From NAT127 sp041655035 (GTDB taxonomy: Bacteria > Pseudomonadota > Gammaproteobacteria > Pseudomonadales > Porticoccaceae): 7,952 nt of DNA. The stretch is taken from positions 1-7,952 of the forward strand of contig JBAZCN010000146.1 of NCBI GenBank assembly GCA_041655035.1. Reading direction: 5' to 3'. Below the pieces are notes generated by a model that worked only from the letters and a program-made list of their open reading frames with translations, did not search any database and was not told the origin of the DNA. Below are positions 1 through 6,546 of the stretch, one piece after another. Numbering within the stretch: the first letter of the stretch is position 1; every line of letters begins with the position of its first letter. Position numbers and translations under genes: made by a program.

Positions 1-2668
1 GCAAATTGGGGTTTTTTACCTCACCAATACGGTGGCGGCGAATGCGCCCCGCAAGCTGTATCAGTGAGCGCATGGAGGACGGTTCCACCACTGCCCAGTC
101 GTAATCATGGTCGCGCCCGACCTCGGTGACAGGACTCCCCAGCACAATAAAAAGATGATCTTCCTCTTTACGAGTATCGAGAGCGGAGCGAATTTCAGGC
201 AATTCAAACACAGCATCTGGCGTACGGCGATTCAGGGCAGTATCCAGGCGGTGTTCGATGGCCGAGCGGATCAACAGAGGAAACTGCGAGTGATACACGC
301 ACAAATGAATACGGGCATTTTCCGGCGCGCCGTGACGGTACAGGGCCAACGCCACATCGAACAGAGGATCGATATTGGCCATACGCACCAGGCCAAAGCT
401 GACACGCTTGCCGGTTTTAGGGTCTGTATCGTGATTTTCCCGATGCAGACGCAGCGCGGCATCGCGCACCTTCAAGGCAAATTCACTGCGGCGTTCAGTT
501 TTGTTCTCCGTGGCGAACTCCAGCGGCAACAGTTCGCTGCGTCGGCGGACAGGTTCCTGCGCTAACCGCTTGTGGCGTTTTTGCACAAACGCCAGATGGG
601 CTGCACGAAATCCATCGGCATCCGCACAATCCTGCTGCTCCTGATAGAACTCATCCACCCAGAGACAGCAAACCGATAGTGTTTCGTTGGGCCGCTCACC
701 CCGATTGCGCTGGAATATTTCACGGCCCTGCCGATAGGCCAGAAACAAACCTTCCACCAACGCCGGAGGCAGGGTGGCGGAGGATAGCAGGACACGCGAA
801 CCCAACAAACCCGCCCAATGCACCAGGCGGGTCAATGCCGGCAGATCGGCAATATCGAAGTCATCCGGCTCATCCAGCACCAGGTCACTACTCATCAGGC
901 GCAGCATGGGAGCGATCTGGCGGCCGCCGCGCAGGCTTTCGGTGGCCGGCGTGAGGTGATCCACCGTGCACACCAGCAGCGGCGCCGCCAGCAGGGAGCG
1001 CACCTGGGGATCGCTGGTCAGCCGTTGCAGCAGCGGATGCTGGTCGTTGCCTTCAAACAGGACATAACCGTCTTCCGGCAATAACTCCTGTTGTGACGCT
1101 GAACCCGTTTGCTCTGCAAGCTGCTCGTAGTACTCGAACAACTCGCGATTGGCCGCGCCACCCACCTTGATGGCCAGTTCATCATCGGACAGGCCAAGAA
1201 GATCGCGAAAGCTGCGCCCGGTCTGCAAGGTCAAGGTGCGCAACCCCATGGCAAAGGAACAGCGCATACCCTGTATCGGATCAGACAGCGCATTCATGAT
1301 GCGGGCATTGCCCAGGGTTTTACCGCAGCCGGTGGAGGCCATATTGACGATAAATGCGCCTTGGGTCTTGGCGCGATCCCGCACTACCGTCGCCATATCG
1401 GCGGCACGGTCCTGCCAGCGAAAGCGCGCATCCGCACTACGCTTTTTCAAACCGCGATGCCGGGCCAGCCTGGGGAGGTTCAACTCAAAGCCGGGAAGTG
1501 CGTGAACCACGGTGCTGGCGTGCTTCTCAACCCCGACCAGGTGCTCGTCCAGTCGCTGGCAGAGGTCGCCAGTCTTGCGATTCGTATTGGCGAAAAGAGG
1601 ATAATCCTGTTCTCCCTGAACGCGCCCTTGCTGCTCAGTCAGGCTGGAATAGTGGTGATCCGCCAACATCAGGCACAGGCGTGACACATGCATCACATAG
1701 GGATCGTCCAGCCAGTGTCCAGCTTCGGCTTTTTGCGCGCTGGGCAACAGCTTATCGGCCAGACGCCCGGCCTGTTTGCGCCAGGCCTTGGTGGTAACCG
1801 GCAACCCTTGGGGAAATGACCAATAAGGTGTGATCAGTGTTGAATCGGTGACGACACAGGGTTCATTCCAGTTGGCATCGACTTTTTCCAGTAGGCTGTG
1901 GAGCATCTCACTCCTGAAAGTTCTATCGACCGCGCCAAAGTATTTATAGCCACCCTTACCATCCTCGACAGGCAATACAGGCAAGCGGTGATGGGTCAGC
2001 ACCAGCCAAGCCACAGCCCGCGCCAACGGAGGCAAACTGGATAAGGGTTTGTTGCCCACTGCGGAAATATCCAGGCCATCGCGCAGCAAACGTGATTGAT
2101 CCAGCCACATTGCAAGCCAGGATGAATCATCCATAGATTCATTATGGTTCAGGCGCTCCAACCATTCTGCGTCACTGCTGTTGCCTACAAATGCCTGGAA
2201 CAAACGCACGGAAATCCATTCGTGCCGATACAGATTTTTTCCATGAGGCGCATTGGATGTGAGCCGGTTCTGAAAAGCCAGGCAGGCTTTCCCCAAATCG
2301 TGCAGCAGGGCCGACAAGGCAGAGAGCAGGCGAATAGCCGACAGGTTGTGCCAGTTATTTTCATCCTGTTGCCTCAACACATCCCGTTGCGTGGTATTGG
2401 TGGGCACTGCGCCTTCTGTGCTGAACTGGCTAGCATCGCCGACAATCCACATCAATTCGCTGTGATCCTTGCCGCGTATCCAATGGCAGGCCACGGCGGT
2501 ATTCTTGCGCGCGGTTTTACGCAGCAGCTTGCGCAGAGTGTCCAGGCCAGCCTGGGTAATGGCGGTCTGCCAGGTGCGCTCACCACGGCGCTCGGCAAAC
2601 TGATCGAGGATGCGCCGGGTTTCCGTCAACGCTCTTTTGTTGCATTGGGAGATCAGCAGGACATTCAT
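1..2668 (-). CDS. cas2-3: Cas2-Cas3 fusion (type I-F), C-terminus cut by window edge
   Basis: Fusion of the Cas2 adaptation subunit with the Cas3 nuclease-helicase, typical of type I-F. With Cas1 it forms the spacer-integration complex; recruited by the Csy (Cascade) complex it unwinds and degrades target DNA. The frame is open without a stop from the ATG at 2668 to base 2, giving 889 codons. An N-terminal Cas2-like part covers about residues 1-95 (begins MNVLLISQCNKRALTETRRI). The HD nuclease follows with H123-D124, H149-E150, H226-H227 and D337-H338-H339. The superfamily 2 helicase shows Walker A ASTGCGKT (K450), a DEPD box at 599-602 in place of DEAD, SAT at 630-632, and motif VI QLAGRIRR at 871-878. 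The P. aeruginosa homologue is about 1,076 residues, so roughly 190 C-terminal residues lie outside. The start overlaps the cas1 stop (ATGA), implying translational coupling. No frameshift or missing motif is seen. Confidence 0.96.
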   Translation of the reverse strand, partial: MNVLLISQCNKRALTETRRILDQFAERRGERTWQTAITQAGLDTLRKLLRKTARKNTAVACHWIRGKDHSELMWIVGDASQFSTEGAVPTNTTQRDVLRQQDENNWHNLSAIRLLSALSALLHDLGKACLAFQNRLTSNAPHGKNLYRHEWISVRLFQAFVGNSSDAEWLERLNHNESMDDSSWLAMWLDQSRLLRDGLDISAVGNKPLSSLPPLARAVAWLVLTHHRLPVLPVEDGKGGYKYFGAVDRTFRSEMLHSLLEKVDANWNEPCVVTDSTLITPYWSFPQGLPVTTKAWRKQAGRLADKLLPSAQKAEAGHWLDDPYVMHVSRLCLMLADHHYSSLTEQQGRVQGEQDYPLFANTNRKTGDLCQRLDEHLVGVEKHASTVVHALPGFELNLPRLARHRGLKKRSADARFRWQDRAADMATVVRDRAKTQGAFIVNMASTGCGKTLGNARIMNALSDPIQGMRCSFAMGLRTLTLQTGRSFRDLLGLSDDELAIKVGGAANRELFEYYEQLAEQTGSASQQELLPEDGYVLFEGNDQHPLLQRLTSDPQVRSLLAAPLLVCTVDHLTPATESLRGGRQIAPMLRLMSSDLVLDEPDDFDIADLPALTRLVHWAGLLGSRVLLSSATLPPALVEGLFLAYRQGREIFQRNRGERPNETLSVCCLWVDEFYQEQQDCADADGFRAAHLAFVQKRHKRLAQEPVRRRSELLPLEFATENKTERRSEFALKVRDAALRLHRENHDTDPKTGKRVSFGLVRMANIDPLFDVALALYRHGAPENARIHLCVYHSQFPLLIRSAIEHRLDTALNRRTPDAVFELPEIRSALDTRKEEDHLFIVLGSPVTEVGRDHDYDWAVVEPSSMRSLIQLAGRIRRHRIGEVKNPNL

Positions 2669-3651
2669 TTTACCGTCCCGGCCTGGGTTGCCATCTGAAT
2701 CGCAACCTGTTTGACCGTATCAATCATGAAGTCCAGGGATTCGCTGCGCGTCAGGGCCTCGATGCAGTTGCGGCGAAATTGCTGTTCATCATCACCGCGC
2801 ATGGCCGAGAGAAAAGCCTGTGGCAGAATACAGGCATCTTTCACCAGATCAGCCATATCGAACACCAGCCCGCCACGGCGGGTTTTGCCATGCAACACGG
2901 CCAAACCATGGGGAATACCCAGCACCCAGGTAGCCGTGGCACCAAGACCGTAAGCCAGATAATTACCGTGATCGAGAAAGCGGTTGGCCGGGTCTGTGCC
3001 TGTGCCACGCTTGGCGCGGGTAAATTCTCCGTAACCCACCGTATCCACAGCCAGTTTGAACAGCGCCTTGGTGAGGCGTGCCTCCTCCGTCAACAAAGCA
3101 GTGGTATCCGGCGCCACGTCTATTTTTTGCGCCGTTCTTGCCAGCAAACCATCCAGGAGACGACCGCTATCCACGGCAAAGCCGGCTTCGCGCAAAGAGC
3201 GCCGCGTCCATTCGGCGCGTAAACGCGCCAGCCGTGCATGTTGCAAGGCTTTGGCCGCCAATAATCGCAGCTCATCATCGAACCAGAACTTCACCCAGGA
3301 CTGCAGGTATTCCGTCGGACGGTATTCACTTTGCGGAGAGAACCAGGCCACCTCGATATCCACTTCGTTGGCACTGAACAAAGGGGTGCCACCCCCACCG
3401 CAAAATCCCACCAGCACACCGGCCTTGGCCAGTTCACGCATGGCCGCCTGGGTAATGGACGTACCTGTGCCCAACAGAATGGTGGTGGTATTGGCAATGG
3501 GAATATTCCAGTACAGGGATTTCTTGCCCTCATCCGTTACATATTCCACACGGCCGCCATTTACCAGCACGCGACAATGTTGCAAGTAATAGATGTTTGC
3601 TCGCTTAGAATGGAGAATCGTTTTCAAATCAGAAGGAGAAATATCCTGCAT
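2665..3651 (-). CDS. cas1: CRISPR-associated endonuclease Cas1, type I-F
   Basis: Metal-dependent integrase that inserts new spacers at the leader end of CRISPR arrays, acting in complex with the Cas2-3 fusion encoded immediately downstream. The 328-residue length fits type I-F Cas1. An N-terminal beta-rich domain (about 1-105, with the glycine-rich stretch VGFCGGGGTPLF at 81-92) precedes the all-helical catalytic domain. The four active-site residues are present and at the same numbers I know for the P. aeruginosa enzyme: E190 (in LLTEEARLTKALFK), H254 (in HGLAVLHGKTRRGG), and D265 and D268 (in FDMADLVKD). The start is well supported: AAAGGA at 3660-3665 sits 8 nt before the ATG, and an in-frame TAA at 3664-3666 lies five codons upstream. 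The TGA overlaps the cas2-3 ATG by 4 bp. It is the first gene of the I-F operon, as usual, and looks intact. Confidence 0.97.
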   Translation of the reverse strand: MQDISPSDLKTILHSKRANIYYLQHCRVLVNGGRVEYVTDEGKKSLYWNIPIANTTTILLGTGTSITQAAMRELAKAGVLVGFCGGGGTPLFSANEVDIEVAWFSPQSEYRPTEYLQSWVKFWFDDELRLLAAKALQHARLARLRAEWTRRSLREAGFAVDSGRLLDGLLARTAQKIDVAPDTTALLTEEARLTKALFKLAVDTVGYGEFTRAKRGTGTDPANRFLDHGNYLAYGLGATATWVLGIPHGLAVLHGKTRRGGLVFDMADLVKDACILPQAFLSAMRGDDEQQFRRNCIEALTRSESLDFMIDTVKQVAIQMATQAGTVK

Positions 3652-3682
3652 TGCCAGTGTCCTTTAAGCCCAGATCACTACA

Positions 3683-3862
3683 TCAAGTTTTTGCAAGAGC
3701 TCTAAAGTAGCGGACGCTCCCATCGACAATGGACAAGGTGACCAACGAGTCTCGTCCAGTGCTCCCTGCCAACACATAATGATGCACGGCTGACTTGTAC
3801 GGAGGCTCACTATAATTTCCATTCATTCCCGACCTTGCCATCAAATCAATGATCAAATCCAT
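3683..3862 (-). CDS. Unrecognised 59-residue small ORF upstream of cas1
   Basis: I do not recognise this protein. It begins MDLIIDLMARSGMNGNYSEP and ends VRYFRALAKT before a TGA at 3683-3685. The composition looks protein-like: an acidic-hydrophobic first helix (MDLIIDLMAR), then KSAVHHYVLAG and an alternating stretch, LVTLSIVDGSVRYF, that could form beta strands. It has no signal peptide or membrane segment. The frame stays open upstream for about 23 more codons without another ATG; a purine-rich AGGAG lies about 12 nt before the chosen ATG, a rather long spacing, so the start is uncertain. It ends 31 bp before the cas1 ATG on the same strand and could be co-transcribed with cas1. It may be a genuine small protein, the remnant C-terminus of a decayed gene, or chance. 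I cannot assign a function. Confidence 0.35.
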   Translation of the reverse strand: MDLIIDLMARSGMNGNYSEPPYKSAVHHYVLAGSTGRDSLVTLSIVDGSVRYFRALAKT

Positions 3863-3956
3863 CGGCAGCTCATTCTCCTGTCTTGACCGCCTCCTGTTCC
3901 TTGTCTCCGCCGGCGACTGGGAGCAACTTTAATCACCTAGGCTGACAAAACAGGTC

Positions 3957-3972
3957 TTGTATATTTATACAG
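3957..3972. promoter_or_regulatory. LexA (SOS) box-like palindrome upstream of the cas operon
   Basis: Read on the minus strand the site is CTGTATAAATATACAA. It agrees at 14 of 16 positions with the gammaproteobacterial LexA operator CTGTATATATATACAG; the mismatches are one central base and the last base (CAA for CAG). Within it TGTATA and TATACA form a perfect 6-bp inverted repeat around 2 bp (3958-3971). It lies 9 bp past the WYL stop codon, 94 bp before the small ORF and just over 300 bp before cas1. Alternatives are a binding site for the neighbouring WYL regulator, whose relatives also use inverted repeats, or a chance AT-rich palindrome overlapping a TATAAAT promoter element. Confidence 0.4.
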
Positions 3973-3980
3973 TCACGCAA

Positions 3981-4955
3981 TCAACCATTCGGCTCGTCAT
4001 AGAGTATTAGCGCCTCCTTGAGCCGCGCGGTTATCTCGCTGCGTAACTCCGCCGGCGATTCCACATCTATATAAGGCAAGTGCCGCATAATGTCCTGAAC
4101 CAGTTCCCGGCTGTCGCCGTAGGGTATGGTGAGCAAATAATCACCACCCTCCCATTCGCCCCGTTGCTGCGGGTGCCACTGCTGCAGGGCGATTTCGTGG
4201 GCGATCGCGGGATAGAAACGCAGCCGCGCCTGATGCTGCGGCTTGCCGGCGAAGATGCCGTAGCTCTGGGCGAAGTGGCCTTCCAGCTGTTTTTTGTCAA
4301 TCCGTTTTGCCCGGGCTTTCACGACCTCGGCCTTGGCGATGCGGGCTATGGAAAAAGTGCGCAGATCCTCGCGCAGGTGACACCAGGCGTCGAGGTACCA
4401 GTTTTCGCGATAGAAAATCAGATGCTGTGGGCTGAGTACCCGCTCGCTGGCGCGCTGGTCATAGCTTTTATAGTGGATGCGCAGTTGCTGGCGGTTGAGC
4501 AATGCCTCGCTCACTGCGTGGAAGACCCTGCCCGGCACCTGGCGATTGCCGAGGGGCAAGACTTTGATGCGCTCGGTGAATGCACTGGGGTCGACGCCCC
4601 GCGCTGCCAGCAGGTGATGGATTTGTTTTTCGATCAGTGACAGCTCGCGGTTGAGCAGGCCGTTGCCAAAATTTTCCAGCACGTTGAGCAGCAAGGTAAG
4701 GGATTGCAGCTCTCCCCCGGTCAGCCACAGGCCGGGGAGCTGGAAGCGGTTTTCCGGGCTGTCGGCGTAGTGCCAGCCGTTGTGTTCCCTGTTGTATTCG
4801 ATGGGGGCATCGAGGACATTCTGCATGGTTTCGATGATGCGCCGGGCATTGCGTTCACTGCACTCCAGGCGCTCGGCGATGACCCGCAGTGGCACTGGGC
4901 GGCGGTGGCTGGAGAGGAGGCGGTGCAGCTGCTGGATGCGGTCGAACTTGTCCAT
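3981..4955 (-). CDS. WYL-domain transcriptional regulator (HTH-WYL-WCX)
   Basis: A 324-residue DNA-binding regulator. The N-terminus (about 1-65) is a winged helix-turn-helix of the HTH_11/DeoR type (VIAERLECSERNARRIIETM at 25-44). A WYL domain spans about 140-215, with the namesake W186-Y187-L188 in FYRENWYLDAWCHLRED and the basic SERVLSPQHL before it. A WCX C-terminal extension covers about 240-315. This matches the family architecture and length. WYL domains are thought to sense ligands, possibly nucleotides or nucleic acids, and such regulators often sit beside CRISPR, BREX and CBASS loci, where BrxR/CapW types repress defence genes. An in-frame TAA seven codons upstream bounds the ATG, and AAAGGAAAA lies about 10 nt before it. 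Its position directly upstream of cas1 on the same strand suggests control of the cas operon; that is inference, and it could instead serve the catabolic genes. Confidence 0.93.
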   Translation of the reverse strand: MDKFDRIQQLHRLLSSHRRPVPLRVIAERLECSERNARRIIETMQNVLDAPIEYNREHNGWHYADSPENRFQLPGLWLTGGELQSLTLLLNVLENFGNGLLNRELSLIEKQIHHLLAARGVDPSAFTERIKVLPLGNRQVPGRVFHAVSEALLNRQQLRIHYKSYDQRASERVLSPQHLIFYRENWYLDAWCHLREDLRTFSIARIAKAEVVKARAKRIDKKQLEGHFAQSYGIFAGKPQHQARLRFYPAIAHEIALQQWHPQQRGEWEGGDYLLTIPYGDSRELVQDIMRHLPYIDVESPAELRSEITARLKEALILYDEPNG

Positions 4956-5038
4956 GATATGGCTTGTTTTCCTTTACAGGCGAGCAGATAACCCTGGCAA
5001 GAAAAAAAGATACCACGACTTGCAGGCAATTGACCTCG

Positions 5039-5066
5039 CCCACCGGCGTTTGCGGTTGCCGGTGGG
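5039..5066. repeat. Perfect 9-bp inverted repeat upstream of WYL gene
   Basis: CCCACCGGC (5039-5047) and GCCGGTGGG (5058-5066) are exact reverse complements around a 10-nt loop. It lies between the TetR stop and the WYL start. No T-run follows directly on either strand; the seven-T run on the minus strand comes about 35 nt later. It is therefore either a weak or factor-dependent terminator hairpin for tetR, or a protein-binding operator for the WYL gene. Confidence 0.5.
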
Positions 5067-5091
5067 ACGAACGGTCAGGAATTGGCGCCGA

Positions 5092-5116
5092 GCGGTGAGA
5101 GAAGGTGCCTCACCGC
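5092..5116. repeat. Perfect 8-bp inverted repeat just after tetR stop
   Basis: GCGGTGAG (5092-5099) and CTCACCGC (5109-5116) pair exactly around a 9-nt loop, starting 10 bp past the TetR stop codon. GGCGC at 5084-5088 could extend the stem by pairing with GCGCC at 5115-5119 with a bulge. There is no T-tail on the minus strand, so it is not a classical intrinsic terminator. Together with the repeat at 5039-5066 it gives two hairpins in tandem at the end of tetR. Confidence 0.45.
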
Positions 5117-5126
5117 GCCGAAAAAG

Positions 5127-5846
5127 TTATTTGAATTCTTCGATAGCGGCAAATATCCGCTGCAGGACAACCTCGGCGGGTTGGTCGTCGGGCAGGAAGA
5201 TATAGGAAATCTGCAGACGCAGGATCATTTCGGAAACCAGCTTGCGGTCGATCTTGTGGCCGATGGCCAGCTCGATTTCGTCGTAGAAAGGCCCGAGCAC
5301 GTCGCTTATCAGGGCGCCGTAGTTCGGCATGTTGCGGCGCAGGAATTCCATGAAAAACAGGGGTTCGACCTCGAGGATATCCCGCGCCTTGGTGTCGTTG
5401 GTGATCTTGATCAAGAAGTTGACGACGGCGCGCAGGCGCTCGCTGCCGGTGGTGGCGCCGGCGGCCGCTTCGCGTATGCCGGTTTCCGTCTGGTAGCGGG
5501 TGCGCTGGCCAAGGCTTTCGAGCAGTACTTCCTTGGAAGGGAAATAGCGGTAAAGGGTGCCGCGAGCCACGCCGGCAATGCGGCAGACATCGCTCATCGA
5601 CAGGTTGTGCAGTCCCTGGCGGGATGCCGACTCCATGGCGGCATCGAGAATGCGGGTGATACTTTGCTCCGACCCTGTGGAGCGGGTTTTCTTGCCCTGA
5701 ATGGTCGGTGGCTCACTCGACGGCGTGGCGAGGATGGCCCTCACAACCGGATCGCTGGTATCGCCCAGGTCGATAACAGAGTGTGGCTCTTGCCCGGTGT
5801 CGGCAGGTAGCTTGGTTTCGGCAGCTTTTACATTGGCCTGAGTCAT
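5127..5846 (-). CDS. TetR/AcrR-family transcriptional regulator
   Basis: A 239-residue DNA-binding regulator, probably a homodimeric repressor released by a small molecule. The helix-turn-helix is clear at about 83-109: SMSDVCRIAGVARGTLYRYF followed by PSKEVLL, preceded by the family's first helix (SITRILDAAMESASRQG). Residues 120-239 form the variable helical ligand and dimer domain. The protein has about 58 residues before the HTH domain, polar and low in predicted order, longer than usual for TetR proteins of about 200 residues. The ATG is bounded by an in-frame TAA six codons upstream (5862-5864) and has AGAGGA about 10 nt ahead, so the extension is probably real. It lies 109 bp downstream of the dioxygenase beta gene on the same strand; local regulation of the dioxygenase is the simplest reading. 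Its ligand and operator are unknown. Confidence 0.93.
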   Translation of the reverse strand: MTQANVKAAETKLPADTGQEPHSVIDLGDTSDPVVRAILATPSSEPPTIQGKKTRSTGSEQSITRILDAAMESASRQGLHNLSMSDVCRIAGVARGTLYRYFPSKEVLLESLGQRTRYQTETGIREAAAGATTGSERLRAVVNFLIKITNDTKARDILEVEPLFFMEFLRRNMPNYGALISDVLGPFYDEIELAIGHKIDRKLVSEMILRLQISYIFLPDDQPAEVVLQRIFAAIEEFK

Positions 5847-5860
5847 AGCTCGATTTTCCT

Positions 5861-5874
5861 CTTACTCTTACTCT
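5861..5874. repeat. Short tandem repeat in tetR leader
   Basis: CTTACT occurs twice back to back (5861-5872), followed by CT, giving AGAGTAAGAGTAAG on the minus strand immediately ahead of the tetR ribosome binding site AGAGGA. The TAA in it is the in-frame stop that fixes the tetR start. It may be just a purine-rich leader that strengthens translation, or half-sites of an operator. Confidence 0.35.
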
Positions 5875-5901
5875 AACGCTGTAATGCCAGCTGCAAAGGC
5901 A

Positions 5902-5945
5902 GGCCCGTTGGCGGGGCCGAAGGCGCGGGTTGCTCTTCCCGCGCC
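5902..5945 (-). terminator. Two tandem GC-rich hairpins after the dioxygenase beta gene
   Basis: The first hairpin met on the minus strand pairs GGCGCGGG and CCCGCGCC exactly (5938-5945 with 5922-5929, 8-nt loop), 10 bp after the beta-subunit stop. A second pairs GGCCC and GGGCC (5902-5906 with 5914-5918, 7-nt loop). Only a short CTTT follows on the minus strand (about 5895-5899), so intrinsic termination would be weak. The position supports a transcription boundary between the dioxygenase genes and tetR. Confidence 0.45.
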
Positions 5946-5955
5946 CCACGCCGTC

Positions 5956-6522
5956 CTACAGGAAGATCGCCAGGTTGGGCATGCTCAACACCGACATGTC
6001 CAGCAGTATCTCCCGGCGCGCCAGCTTCAACTCGCCTCCCTCCTGCCGGAAACGGTCCTGACGCTCGCCCGACAAAATCTGGTAGTCGTGCGCCTCAAAC
6101 CGGTTCCGCGGAATCAAAAAGTAGCTCGATACCGCCAGCTCCCCCGCCGTCTCCGTCTGCCACACCCGGATGTTGGTGATCAGCCGACGCGTCCGAGAAC
6201 GCGGCTCCTCCGCCCAGCACACCGCCGTGTCGTGCACCTTGTGGATTCGCATCTCCAGCGACAGATAATTCTCGTACAAATGCATCATCTGACGCTTCTT
6301 CGGCTGCTTCTCCGACTTCCGCGCCGTGATCTGCACCGGCGCCTGGTACACAATGTCCTCCGTGAAACTCTTCTGCCACGTCCGCAGGTCCAGACTGTCC
6401 AGCAGCGCCGCTTCGTCGTACAGGTGGTCAACCACCTGGTGGTACAACGCCGTACCGGAACCCACGCGCTCGGTGATCGCCGCCAGCGGCGAAGTCTCAT
6501 CTCTTATTGCAAGGTTGCTCAT
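5956..6522 (-). CDS. Aromatic-ring-hydroxylating dioxygenase, beta (small) subunit
   Basis: The 188-residue structural subunit of a Rieske oxygenase; in this family it has a cystatin/NTF2-like fold and packs under the alpha-subunit trimer to form an alpha3beta3 oxygenase, with no metal of its own. Family features seen are the early acidic segment YHQVVDHLYDEAALLDSLDL, a central RRLITNIRVWQTE strand, the region FLIPRNRFEAHDYQILSGER, and the hallmark end ILLDMSVLSMPNLAIFL. The length fits (usually 160-195). The ATG lies 24 bp after the alpha stop; AGGAG is present but about 13 nt ahead, a long spacing. The frame is the same as alpha, bounded upstream by the alpha TAA. It is clearly one operon with alpha. 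The subunit gives little information on substrate. Confidence 0.94.
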   Translation of the reverse strand: MSNLAIRDETSPLAAITERVGSGTALYHQVVDHLYDEAALLDSLDLRTWQKSFTEDIVYQAPVQITARKSEKQPKKRQMMHLYENYLSLEMRIHKVHDTAVCWAEEPRSRTRRLITNIRVWQTETAGELAVSSYFLIPRNRFEAHDYQILSGERQDRFRQEGGELKLARREILLDMSVLSMPNLAIFL

Positions 6523-6546
6523 GATATCTGCTCGTCTCCTGTCCCG

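Larger units (their letters stand above)
3652..3980. other. 329-bp spacer between WYL regulator and cas1
   Basis: This stretch probably carries the promoter and leader of the cas operon. It contains the cas1 ribosome binding site (AAAGGA, 3660-3665), a 59-codon ORF (3683-3862, minus) and a LexA-box-like palindrome (3957-3972). There is no CRISPR repeat, no tRNA and no clear T-tailed terminator after the WYL gene. No strong sigma70 promoter stands out; TATAAAT within the palindrome and TATAGT near 3809-3815 on the minus strand are possible -10 elements without a good -35 at normal spacing. It appears richer in A and T than the flanking genes. Confidence 0.6.

Noticed and set aside
863..874. 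DEPD in place of the DEAD box in Cas3, as a possible inactivating change
   Set aside because: Type I-F Cas3 proteins, including the P. aeruginosa one, normally have this form, so it is not a lesion.
1109..1684. 191-codon plus-strand ORF, and the similar ones at 107-565 and 2144-2698
   Set aside because: All are antisense to the continuous Cas2-3 frame, which carries every expected motif; their translations resemble no family.
3854..3934. Short plus-strand ORF of about 27 codons (starts MIKSIGSS) and a minus-strand GTG ORF of similar size overlapping it
   Set aside because: Too short, with low-complexity or arginine-rich composition and no ribosome binding site of note.
3652..3980. CRISPR repeat-spacer units near cas1
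   Set aside because: No roughly 28-bp unit recurs and the I-F repeat (beginning GTTCACTGCC) is absent on both strands.
4080..4640. 186-codon plus-strand ORF opposite the WYL gene
   Set aside because: Antisense shadow of the WYL-domain coding sequence, without a domain of its own.
5000..5010. T-run on the minus strand upstream of the WYL gene as a terminator tail
   Set aside because: No stable hairpin lies directly before it; the nearest stem (5039-5066) is about 30 nt away.
5082..5810. 242-codon plus-strand ORF opposite tetR
   Set aside because: It lies almost exactly antisense to the well-supported TetR gene, has no recognisable domain, and is explained by high GC content and codon bias of the real gene.
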